Assembly (NCBI GenBank): GCA_026627385.1
Contig: JAPNUR010000002.1
Location: forward strand, 1-64,000
Direction: 5' to 3'
Source of the DNA: Bacillota bacterium
GTDB taxonomy: Bacteria > Bacillota > Sulfobacillia > Sulfobacillales > Sulfobacillaceae
DNA length: 64,000 nt
A model generated the notes under the pieces. It was not told the DNA's origin. It made no database searches and saw only the letters and a program-made list of their open reading frames with translations. The position numbers were made by a program, and so were the translations under genes. The first letter of the stretch is position 1. Each line of letters opens with the position of its first letter. This document shows positions 42,945 to 51,500 of the stretch, in pieces.

Positions 42945-44510
42945 ATGGATATGGCATTGGTGGAGTCGCTTATCGCAATTCAAATGGGTCGCTGTTTTAT
43001 CTGTGATGAAGCTCTAGATCCGTCGATTGATGAGATCCACATTGATCATGTCATCCCCCGTGCCAAAGGGGGAAAAGATGATCCGAATAATTATGCGGTG
43101 ACTCATGCCCACTGCAATTTGCATAAACTGGATGCCGATCTACGGATTGCGCGCTCTCTCAGCCGTTATGAACGCCTTAAAGACCGGTATGCTAGCCAAG
43201 GGCCTAACCGGCCAAACCTTGGGGACTTCTTGACGGATTTAGGGGGATCTCCGCGTCCCATAGGGGCTATGCGCAGTCAGGATGAGCTGATGGTATGGTT
43301 TCCTCCTGATGATGCAAAAAAGATTCGCCTGCCGATATATCACGATAAGCTGTCCAATATGGATTCGGTCTTTTTGACCGTGCCATTAGAATATCTGCAC
43401 CACGACCAACGAATTAATCCACGGGCGGTAGGTCCGCGGATTCGCGGTTTGCTCAACGAATTTTTGAGCGGGAAGCCTCAGCTGCATGTGGCGCTCGCTT
43501 GGGGCGTGATTGAAGACAATAAGCTTCAGGTTCAGGTGTTTGATGGCCAACATAAGCTGGTCTCGCAATTGCTCTTAGGAGTGCGTCAGTTTCCTATCCG
43601 GCTATTCTTGAATCCTGATGTCAATCTCTTGCTAGAAGCTAATACCCATGCTGGAACCACGCTCCGGCAAATCGCCTTTGATCAGTCGACGCAACGGTTT
43701 TTGGGCAGTCAGCTATATTGGGAAAAAATTGACGCTTTTCGGGAAGCGACTGGACGTTCTTCGAATGACCTCGGTTTTTCGGAGCAAGATTTAGTCCAGT
43801 ATTTCCGGGGCGAACGGCGTGAAGTGGCCCGGTATATATTGGATGACGTTCGTATTGGAATCATTCATCACCCGGAGAATACTTTGAAAGACTACATAGA
43901 GTTTAGCGGCCGCGAAGGGGACAAGCCCTTATCCTATAACACCATTGAAAAGACAGCCTTCTCCTTATTCCTGCGCAAAACCCCGTTAGGCCTACCTTTG
44001 AACTATAAATTGGAACTGGACGAGAATCCTCGCCAGTTGGAAAAGGAACAAATTGTTCGTTTGTTCGGGATTTTGGCTCAAACCGTATACATTGGCCATT
44101 ACGATTTTGATGTGGGGGCCAACAAACTGGAAGAGAGGGTCCGCAAAGGTCACCCCGTGCCCGAAGGTCACCTCAGGGCGGTTCGGATTTCGCGAGAGGA
44201 AGTGCTTTTCAACTTGATGCGATACGTACGGGACTTGGTACGCCGGCATTTCCTGATGCAAGGACACGCTGGGGTCGAGGACGATGAACTTTTTGAACGG
44301 AAATTTCCCGAAGAATTGTGGGCGTTACTGGAACGCCTTATTCGCAACCTGTCCCAGTTGCCCGTATGGGTCAACCCATCGCTATCCGGAAGCGTCTTTG
44401 GGAGCACACATGACCATGACTATTGGAAGATCGTTTTCGAGACCGGTCAGGATCGATTGGGTACCAAAGTGCTGGCCCGGCCGTTAAATTTGGATGAACT
44501 GATTCGCTAA
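42945..44510 (+). CDS. HNH endonuclease with DGQHR-like domain
   Basis: A 521-residue protein. Residues 15-62 are an HNH nuclease: Cys17, Cys20 and Cys57 for zinc, the catalytic Asp34-His35 pair in IDHVIPRAKGG, and HCNLHK. The middle has VFDGQHKLVSQLLLG at 199-212, like the DGQHR motif of DndB-type and related DNA-modification proteins, preceded by family-like beta strands. The C-terminal half is unrecognised. ATG at 42945 fits the AAAGGA ribosome site best; a TTG two codons earlier is possible. It lies between helicase and methyltransferase genes, suggesting it supplies the DNA-cleaving or sensing function. Confidence 0.75.
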   Translation: MDMALVESLIAIQMGRCFICDEALDPSIDEIHIDHVIPRAKGGKDDPNNYAVTHAHCNLHKLDADLRIARSLSRYERLKDRYASQGPNRPNLGDFLTDLGGSPRPIGAMRSQDELMVWFPPDDAKKIRLPIYHDKLSNMDSVFLTVPLEYLHHDQRINPRAVGPRIRGLLNEFLSGKPQLHVALAWGVIEDNKLQVQVFDGQHKLVSQLLLGVRQFPIRLFLNPDVNLLLEANTHAGTTLRQIAFDQSTQRFLGSQLYWEKIDAFREATGRSSNDLGFSEQDLVQYFRGERREVARYILDDVRIGIIHHPENTLKDYIEFSGREGDKPLSYNTIEKTAFSLFLRKTPLGLPLNYKLELDENPRQLEKEQIVRLFGILAQTVYIGHYDFDVGANKLEERVRKGHPVPEGHLRAVRISREEVLFNLMRYVRDLVRRHFLMQGHAGVEDDELFERKFPEELWALLERLIRNLSQLPVWVNPSLSGSVFGSTHDHDYWKIVFETGQDRLGTKVLARPLNLDELIR

Positions 44511-44526
44511 AAGGAGTAAAAGCTAG

Positions 44527-47496
44527 ATGACCAACGATACTCGGCTGATCGAGATGGCGTTTCCCTTAAAGCAGGCATCCCTAGATTCCGTTCATGAAAA
44601 AAATGTTCGTCATGGCCATATATCCACGTTACACATTTGGCCCGCCCGCCGGCCGCTGGCGGCTGCACGGGCGGCCCTGATTGCGACACTGCTGCCCGAT
44701 CCGGGTACCCCAGAGGCCCGAAAAGAATTGGTGGAGCGCATTGGCGGGAAAGTCGTTCGCACTGGGAAGACCAATGGGAAATCCGATGCGATCAAAGAGG
44801 AGACGGTAGGCGGCGTTCTGCACTGGGGCCGGGAATCTAGTGCCGATATGGATTGGTTTCGGGAGCAGATTCGCCAGGCCTATGATGGCCGTGCGCCTCG
44901 AGTCCTCGATCCGTTTGCTGGTGGCGGCGCGATCCCGCTGGAAGCCATGCGTCTCGGGTGTGAAGTGACGGCGGTGGACATTAACCCGGTCGCATGGTTT
45001 ATTCTTAAATGCACGCTGGAATATCCGCAAAAATTGGCGGGCCAAACCCGTCCCCTTCCGGACTTTGCCCTCCAATCGCCCGAATTTATGCAAGCGTATA
45101 TGAGTCAGGGCCGCAAGACGTCTTCCAAAAAGAACAAGGCCCAAATGGATGCGTTTGACGTGCCTGAGGCCGATTTGGCCTGGCATGTGCGCGCCTGGGG
45201 TCAATGGGTATTGGATCAAGCCAAGCAGGAGCTCGCCCGCTTTTACCCTGTCATTGATGGTAAACCTACGGTGGCTTATCTCTGGGCCCGGACGGTGACG
45301 TGCAAGCATTGTCGGGCGACGATTCCCTTACTGAAAACCCGCTGGCTGGCAAAGAAAGACAAAAAGCGAGTACTCTTGACTATGGTGCCTAAATCGGATA
45401 AGTCGGGTGTGGAATTCGCCATTGAAACCGACGTTCCGGTGGTGGGTGGCAATATGGCCCAGCGACGCGAACATGACAAACGTATCGGCAAGGGCACGAT
45501 GTCGCGTTCGGGGGCTACTTGTCCCGTGTGCTCAACGCCGGACGTTCCAAAGATTATGAGCATGGAAGACATTCGGCTGGAAGGACGGGCTGGTAGGCTA
45601 GGAACGCAGATGACCGCCGTGGTGGTCGATGGCCCTAAAGGCAAGGAATACAGGCTGCCTACTCCTGAAGAAATTCGGCTTGCGGAGGAAGCGGCCAACG
45701 AATTGGACCGGGTCTATGCGGACATCCCGTTTGGCATACCGGATGAGCCAACACCTACGCAGAGTCAGTTTTCAGGTGTTGCTAACTATGGGATGGACAA
45801 GTGGTACAAGCTCTTTACGCCAAGGCAGCTGTTGGCGATAGGAACATTTCTTAGGGTGATTCGGCAGGCGGTAAAAGGGATATCGCTGGACCATTCCAAT
45901 GTATGGATGACTGCGATTTTATCGTACCTATTTGCCGCACTAGATCGGATGATTGACCGAAACTCAGCTGTTACCACTTGGGATAATACGAGGGACGGAA
46001 TCAGTCACACTTTTCATCGGTTTGCCTTACCCATCATTTGGGATTTTGGGGAAATCAATCCGTTTTCTGAAGCAGGAGGAGGCTATCAGCAACAGATAGA
46101 GTGGGTTGTTCGATACCTTTTGAGGTTTCCGTTCAAGGCGGAATCGCCGTACGTTATTCGTGGTAGTGCGATAAGCACTCAACTAGAAAGCATAGACGTT
46201 GTGGTGACAGATCCGCCTTATTATGATGCTATTCCCTACTCTGATTTAATGGATTATTTTTATGTTTGGCTGAAACGGGGACTCCATGGCATTGACGGCA
46301 CATTAACAGAATTTGGTGGTGCACTGTCGCCAAAATGGGACATGGCCCAGGATGACGGTGAACTGATAGATGATTCCAGTCGCTTTGGAGGAGATAAGGA
46401 GCAATCAAAACGGGCGTATGAAGATGGAATGTTCCGGGCGTTTCAACGGTGTCACGAGGCACTGAAGCCGGAGGGCCGATTGGTCATCGTATTTGCCCAT
46501 AAACAACCAGACGCATGGGAAACGCTGGTTTCCGCCATTATTCGTTCAGGGTTTGTGGTGGATGCTAGTTGGCCCATTCAAACGGAAATGGGCAATCGAA
46601 CCCGAGCTCAATCCTCGGCCGCATTATCGTCCTCCGTATGGCTTGTATGCAAGAAACGGGAGGCCATAGCCCGTCCGGGATGGGATACCCGTGTATTGGA
46701 CGATATGCGAGCACGATTAACGAAACGCTTACACGACTATTGGGATGCCGGCATTCGGGGACCCGACTTTGTGTGGGCGGCGACGGGACCGGCATTGGAA
46801 GCGTACAGCCGCTATCCGGTGGTGAAAAAAGCCAATAGCCCGGGCGAACTTATGACCGTGACCGAGTTTTTACAGCATGTGCGCCGTCTAGTTGTGGATT
46901 TTGTGGTCGGACGTGTACTTACCGAAACCGGCGGAATGGAAGCGGTATCTGGGTTAGATGATGTGACCACCTATTATCTGTTGCATCGCTATGACTTTGG
47001 AATGGAGAAAGCTCCTATTGGCGCGGTCATTCTTTATGCCATCTCATGTGGTCTATCAGACACAGCCCTTACCAATCAATGGGATCTTTTGATGCGGACG
47101 GGATCGTCGAGGGATGAGGAAGATGAGGACTCTGATGAAGAAGAGACAGAGGCGGACGGTCCCAAGGGAGATACGGCCCGCCTCAAGACATGGCGTCAGC
47201 GAACCGGCAAGGCCTTAGGGGAAGATCTCCCGGGGCGGCCTGCGCCCTTGATTGATCAAATCCACAGGCTTATGCATCTATGGCAAGCGGGAGACGTCGT
47301 TCCGGTCGACGCGTATTTGGATCGTCGCGGGCTACGGAGAAATCCGCTTTTTCATCCCCTGCTGCAAGCACTGATCGAATTAGCCGAAGTCGGCAGTCAG
47401 GAACGGGCTATCTTGGAAAGTTTAAGCAATCATGTGCAGGGCCGGGGGCCGGCTTCAGACATGGTTCAGGAACGATTCTTTGGAACGGAGGATTGA
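44527..47496 (+). CDS. DUF1156-family DNA (adenine-N6) methyltransferase
   Basis: A 989-residue methylase. The N-terminus (LIEMAFPLKQASLDSVHEKN, then GHISTLHIWPARRPLAAARA) is the DUF1156 signature. The SAM-binding motif DPFAGGGAIPLEA is at 128-140 and catalytic motif DPPYYD at 562-567, in the order motif I then IV. Zinc-ribbon-like pairs CKHC and CPVC lie between them. An acidic linker (DEEDEDSDEEE) near residue 865 precedes a C-terminal helical domain. It would mark self DNA for the neighbouring helicase and nuclease genes. Bases around 45700-46480 are visibly more AT-rich than either flank. ATG start 16 nt after the HNH gene. Confidence 0.88.
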   Translation: MTNDTRLIEMAFPLKQASLDSVHEKNVRHGHISTLHIWPARRPLAAARAALIATLLPDPGTPEARKELVERIGGKVVRTGKTNGKSDAIKEETVGGVLHWGRESSADMDWFREQIRQAYDGRAPRVLDPFAGGGAIPLEAMRLGCEVTAVDINPVAWFILKCTLEYPQKLAGQTRPLPDFALQSPEFMQAYMSQGRKTSSKKNKAQMDAFDVPEADLAWHVRAWGQWVLDQAKQELARFYPVIDGKPTVAYLWARTVTCKHCRATIPLLKTRWLAKKDKKRVLLTMVPKSDKSGVEFAIETDVPVVGGNMAQRREHDKRIGKGTMSRSGATCPVCSTPDVPKIMSMEDIRLEGRAGRLGTQMTAVVVDGPKGKEYRLPTPEEIRLAEEAANELDRVYADIPFGIPDEPTPTQSQFSGVANYGMDKWYKLFTPRQLLAIGTFLRVIRQAVKGISLDHSNVWMTAILSYLFAALDRMIDRNSAVTTWDNTRDGISHTFHRFALPIIWDFGEINPFSEAGGGYQQQIEWVVRYLLRFPFKAESPYVIRGSAISTQLESIDVVVTDPPYYDAIPYSDLMDYFYVWLKRGLHGIDGTLTEFGGALSPKWDMAQDDGELIDDSSRFGGDKEQSKRAYEDGMFRAFQRCHEALKPEGRLVIVFAHKQPDAWETLVSAIIRSGFVVDASWPIQTEMGNRTRAQSSAALSSSVWLVCKKREAIARPGWDTRVLDDMRARLTKRLHDYWDAGIRGPDFVWAATGPALEAYSRYPVVKKANSPGELMTVTEFLQHVRRLVVDFVVGRVLTETGGMEAVSGLDDVTTYYLLHRYDFGMEKAPIGAVILYAISCGLSDTALTNQWDLLMRTGSSRDEEDEDSDEEETEADGPKGDTARLKTWRQRTGKALGEDLPGRPAPLIDQIHRLMHLWQAGDVVPVDAYLDRRGLRRNPLFHPLLQALIELAEVGSQERAILESLSNHVQGRGPASDMVQERFFGTED

Positions 47497-47498
47497 AA

Positions 47499-50400
47499 AT
47501 GGCCAAACGCGAATGGACACCGTGGCGGGAAGTCGTAACCTTGCGGGAAGATGTCAAAACGGGCGATTTGTCGCTCGCTCGATTTGCCGCCGACCTTTAT
47601 GATGTGATTTTGGACCGGGGCCCTCTGCAATATCGGGATCCTTACGAGTTCTTTAGTCTGACGTATCCTACGTTCAATTTGCGGGAATTGGTCAAAGATG
47701 TCGTGCTGCGGCTTCAAGGGAAAAGCGAGAAGGGCATCCGGCAACTCGAACTCACCTATGGCGGAGGTAAGACCCATACCCTTATCACGTTATACCACCT
47801 GGTGAGTCAGCCCGAAAGACTGCCGGATTTACCTGCTGTTAAGGAATTTCGTGAACATGCGGGGATGCCGTTTCCGGCCGCCCGGGTGGCGTGTCTTCCT
47901 TTTGATAAGCTGGATGTGGACAAGGGCATGGAGGTTCAAGATCCACGGGGAAACCGCCGGTGGCTCAAACAGCCGTGGAGCATCTTAGCTTATCAGTTGG
48001 CCGGGAATGACGGGCTGAAGTTGCTCCACGCCGACAATGTGGCGGAAGAACGGGATGCCGCCCCGGCAGAAAACTTACTGGCAGAACTCTTGGCCTGGCC
48101 AGCGCGAGATGATTTATCCACGCTGATCCTCATTGACGAGGTCCTCATGTATGTGCGGGAAAAAATCGCGCAGGATCCGTCATGGAGGGGGCGCATGCAA
48201 AATTTCTTCCAATATCTCACACAGGCGGTCATAAAAACTCCCCGCTGCGCCATGGTGGTCTCCTTGCTCGCCAGTGACCCGCGGAAAAACGACCTGATAG
48301 GCAAGGAACTCAGCCGCGACTTGGCGGAAATTTTCCGCCGGGAACAGGAACATAGTATCCAGCCTGTAGGGAAAGACGATGTGGCCGAAATTCTCCGGCG
48401 GCAGTTTTTTACCGCCGGCTCAATACGGGACAAGGATCGCTTCCGACCGGCGGTGGTGGCAGCCCTGAAGGGCATTCAGGCGTTGGACGAAACCACCCGT
48501 AAGGACGGGGCCCAGGCTGAAGAGCGGTATACTAATCATTACCCATTTCATCCCGACCTCACCGATGTATTCTATACGAAATGGACACAACTAGAAGGGT
48601 TTCAAAGGACCCGAGGAATTTTAAGAACGTTTGCCTTGGCTCTGCGCGAGGCTGTGGAATGGGACGACCAACCTCTCATCAGCACCAATATCTTCTTAGC
48701 ATCGCCGGGACGCCATGAGTTAAGTGCCGCAACCCGGGAATTGGCGACCGTGGCCGCGACCGAAGAATACGAAGGCAAGCGGCAAGAGTGGTTGACAATT
48801 TTGCAAGGCGAACTGGAAAAGGCACAACGGATTCAAGAGGATTTTCCGGCTTTAAAGTCTCGAGAAGTCGAGCAAGCCGTGGTAGCTACCTTCCTTCATT
48901 CTCAACCAATTGGCCAACGGGCCGCCACACGGGAAGTACTGGTTCTAATAGGGCCATCTCGTCCTGACCGGATTGAGTTGGAAAAGGCTTTACGGGCGTG
49001 GGCCGATACATCTTGGTTTTTAGACGAGGCGTACTTAACCGAAGGATCGGCGGGGCACGGTCTACCGACCGCATGGCGGCTCGGATCACGCCCCAACCTT
49101 AAACAGATGCATAACGATGCCCTTCTACGGGTTATTTCCAAAACGGATATCATCGAGGCAAAATTAGTGGAGGAGATTAAGAAGGTAAAAACGTTAACTG
49201 CCGGCGCGAACGCGGCAGGGGCAGTGGTCCATTTGTTGCCCAAAAAGCCTTCCGACATTGACGACGACGGCAAGTTTCATTATGCGGTCTTAGGGCCCGA
49301 TGCGGCTTCAACCTCAGGCAATCCGAGTGCAAATGCGCGAAAGTTTCTGGAGGAAACCACAACGACAGACAGGCCTCGGGTACATCGCAACGCGCTGGTA
49401 TTGGTCACATTGGAACGGACGGGCCTGCAAGCCATACGAGAACAGCTAGCGGTCGCGTTGGCATGGGATGAGGTGGCGGGACAACTGGCTAAACAAGAAA
49501 TGGATCCGTCTCGTAAGAAGTTGTTAACCCAACATCAAAAGGACAGTTGGGACGCGTTGCCTACCCTCATCCAACAATCGTACTGTGTCGTGGTGACCAT
49601 TTCCAAGGATGGCAAAACAGAGGCGTTTAAGATGACGGTCGATGCCACCCGTCCACTGTTTGAACAAATCAAGAAAGATGAACGGTCTCGTATTCAAGAT
49701 ACGGCGATCAGCGCCGACGCTCTGTTGCCCGGGGGGCCCTATGAACTCTGGAAAGAAGGAGATGCGGCCCGAAGACTGAAAGATTTGGAAACGGCCTTTG
49801 CCGATACGCCGGCATTGCCCAAGATGCTGCGCACGCAGGGTATTCGGGATACGGTAAAGCAAGGCATGACCGCGGGCCTCTTTGTTCTCCGAACGTGGCG
49901 CCCAGATCGGACCTATCGTACCTGGTGGCAGGAGCCCATTGATTTAGAGGATCTCGAAGACCCCACTATGGAAGTTGTCCTGCCAGAAAAGGCGGAGCTT
50001 GAGCATCTACATCCCGAGATTTTATCTCCTGGACGGGTGCCGGGCTTGTGGGATTGGGATGAAGGCACAACCGTTGCGCACATTTATCAGGTGTTTTCGG
50101 GTGGAACAACCATCAAGGTAGCGCACGACGGGTATGAGGAGCCGCTGCCGATTCCCCAAGTGCCGGAGGAGGCTGTATCGAAGGCGATAGCGGAAGCGGT
50201 AGCGCTGGGCCGGATTTGGTTAGTTAACGGTACCGTGAGTTTGTGCGGGGAATCGGTACCCGAAGGGGTCATCATGCCCGGTGCCCGCATCTATCCTCCG
50301 CCTTCTTCCTTAAGTGTTTTTGATGTGTTACCCGAAAAAGTCCCTGAGGCATGGCATGACGGCGTGGCTACGGCATTGTCGGTTTCAGTAGGGATATCGC

Positions 50401-50819
50401 AAATGTATGATCGACCGTTGCCATGGTCCGTCATAAGCCGGGCCATTACCGAGGCGAGAAATGCGGGATTGGTGACCATTGAGACCGACCGGGTCAATTG
50501 GCCATGCAGTTATAGTGAGGCGGGCTCGGTCAAGCTTCAGCTACCGGAAAGGGTACGACCGGAACCGCCCGTGACTGATGGACCTGGACCTAAGGGGGGC
50601 GATAAGCGTATTCGATCGGAACGGGTGCTAAAGCCGGCAGAAATCCAAAACCTGGCTGAGGTCATTGGCGAGTTGGTTCAGGTGTTACAAGAATGGTCAC
50701 CAGCCATTCGCGTTACGCTAGAACTCAACACAATCCAGAGAGAATTGGATTCTAAAACCATTCAGCGGGTTAACGCATTACTTAATGAGGTGAGTTCCCA
50801 CTGGGAAATTTCGATGTAA
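47499..50819 (+). CDS. DUF499 (BrxC/PglY-like) ATPase
   Basis: An 1106-residue P-loop ATPase. Walker A is TYGGGKTH at 86-93 and Walker B LILIDEV at 209-215. The N-terminus (WREVVTLREDVKTGDLSLARFAADL) and GGGKTHTL are typical of DUF499 proteins such as BrxC/PglY in BREX. The C-terminal third contains likely winged-helix segments. The ATG at 47499 has GGAGGATTGAA upstream and lies 2 nt past the methyltransferase stop; the open frame from 47280 is inside the methyltransferase. The family acts in phage-defence complexes, but PglZ and BrxL, the usual BREX partners, are absent here. Confidence 0.87.
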   Translation: MAKREWTPWREVVTLREDVKTGDLSLARFAADLYDVILDRGPLQYRDPYEFFSLTYPTFNLRELVKDVVLRLQGKSEKGIRQLELTYGGGKTHTLITLYHLVSQPERLPDLPAVKEFREHAGMPFPAARVACLPFDKLDVDKGMEVQDPRGNRRWLKQPWSILAYQLAGNDGLKLLHADNVAEERDAAPAENLLAELLAWPARDDLSTLILIDEVLMYVREKIAQDPSWRGRMQNFFQYLTQAVIKTPRCAMVVSLLASDPRKNDLIGKELSRDLAEIFRREQEHSIQPVGKDDVAEILRRQFFTAGSIRDKDRFRPAVVAALKGIQALDETTRKDGAQAEERYTNHYPFHPDLTDVFYTKWTQLEGFQRTRGILRTFALALREAVEWDDQPLISTNIFLASPGRHELSAATRELATVAATEEYEGKRQEWLTILQGELEKAQRIQEDFPALKSREVEQAVVATFLHSQPIGQRAATREVLVLIGPSRPDRIELEKALRAWADTSWFLDEAYLTEGSAGHGLPTAWRLGSRPNLKQMHNDALLRVISKTDIIEAKLVEEIKKVKTLTAGANAAGAVVHLLPKKPSDIDDDGKFHYAVLGPDAASTSGNPSANARKFLEETTTTDRPRVHRNALVLVTLERTGLQAIREQLAVALAWDEVAGQLAKQEMDPSRKKLLTQHQKDSWDALPTLIQQSYCVVVTISKDGKTEAFKMTVDATRPLFEQIKKDERSRIQDTAISADALLPGGPYELWKEGDAARRLKDLETAFADTPALPKMLRTQGIRDTVKQGMTAGLFVLRTWRPDRTYRTWWQEPIDLEDLEDPTMEVVLPEKAELEHLHPEILSPGRVPGLWDWDEGTTVAHIYQVFSGGTTIKVAHDGYEEPLPIPQVPEEAVSKAIAEAVALGRIWLVNGTVSLCGESVPEGVIMPGARIYPPPSSLSVFDVLPEKVPEAWHDGVATALSVSVGISQMYDRPLPWSVISRAITEARNAGLVTIETDRVNWPCSYSEAGSVKLQLPERVRPEPPVTDGPGPKGGDKRIRSERVLKPAEIQNLAEVIGELVQVLQEWSPAIRVTLELNTIQRELDSKTIQRVNALLNEVSSHWEISM

Positions 50820-50900
50820 ACGGATCTGGCTATCATAGACCGTTTTGGATTTTTCATTGGGAAGAAAATGTTTTGATTTGAATGGAGGGATGACGAGACC

Positions 50901-51416
50901 ATGGCTAGTTATACTAGTGAAATTAAAATTACGGAGGTGCGCATTTCGAATTTCCGTTCACAAGATGAAAGCATGGCAGATTTTATTGGTGTCCGCAGTA
51001 TGCTCTAATGGAGCCGCGTTTACAACAGCTACCGATTGGAACGAAAATTTCTCAAGGATTGGCCTGACCCCCCTGATTGGACAAGAGCCGAAGAAAAGGG
51101 ACGGGTAACAGGTGCACACCTAGAACCTGTGCGTGTTCATTATATTGACGCGAGGCGGGATATCGAACAAGATTTACATCAACGAGGGTCGTTTTGGCGG
51201 CGACTTACGGAAGATCTCGGGCTCTCGGAAGACGAGATTACCAATTTTGAATCAATCTTGAGTGCTCTTAACCAACAAATAATCGAGAAAAGTGAAGTTT
51301 TACAACATCTCCAAAATGAGTTACAAAATTTTGCCAGAGTGGTTGCTACAGAAACCGCTCGAGTCGAATTGGCCCCGGTGGCTCGTCACCTTCGAGATCT
51401 TAAGACGCCCTTGTGA
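50901..51416 (+). pseudogene. Remnant of an OLD/RecF-type AAA ATPase gene
   Basis: The ATG at 50901, after GGAGGGATGACGAGACC, opens ASYTSEIKITEVRISNFRS, the characteristic beta-strand start of OLD-family and RecF/SMC-like ATPases. The expected P-loop never appears. The frame hits TAA about 35 codons in, then continues in the same frame with VHYIDARRDIEQDLHQRGSF and LNQQIIEKSEVLQHLQNEL, typical of the interior of such proteins, and ends at 51416. Loss of the P-loop, a stop codon and missing C-terminus show it is broken. It may be a lost member of the upstream operon or an unrelated defence gene. Confidence 0.6.
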
Positions 51417-51500
51417 ACCTCTGTCTTCCGATTTTAAACGATGCTATACTAAAGAGAATATTTGGGACGCCGATTTAGAGCTCCGCAGGAGGGATTAGTG

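Noticed and set aside
39350-50819. Calling the island BREX or DISARM
   Set aside because: Only single families are shared (DUF499 ATPase, adenine methylase, DrmD-like helicase). PglZ, BrxL, DrmA, DrmB and DrmC are absent.
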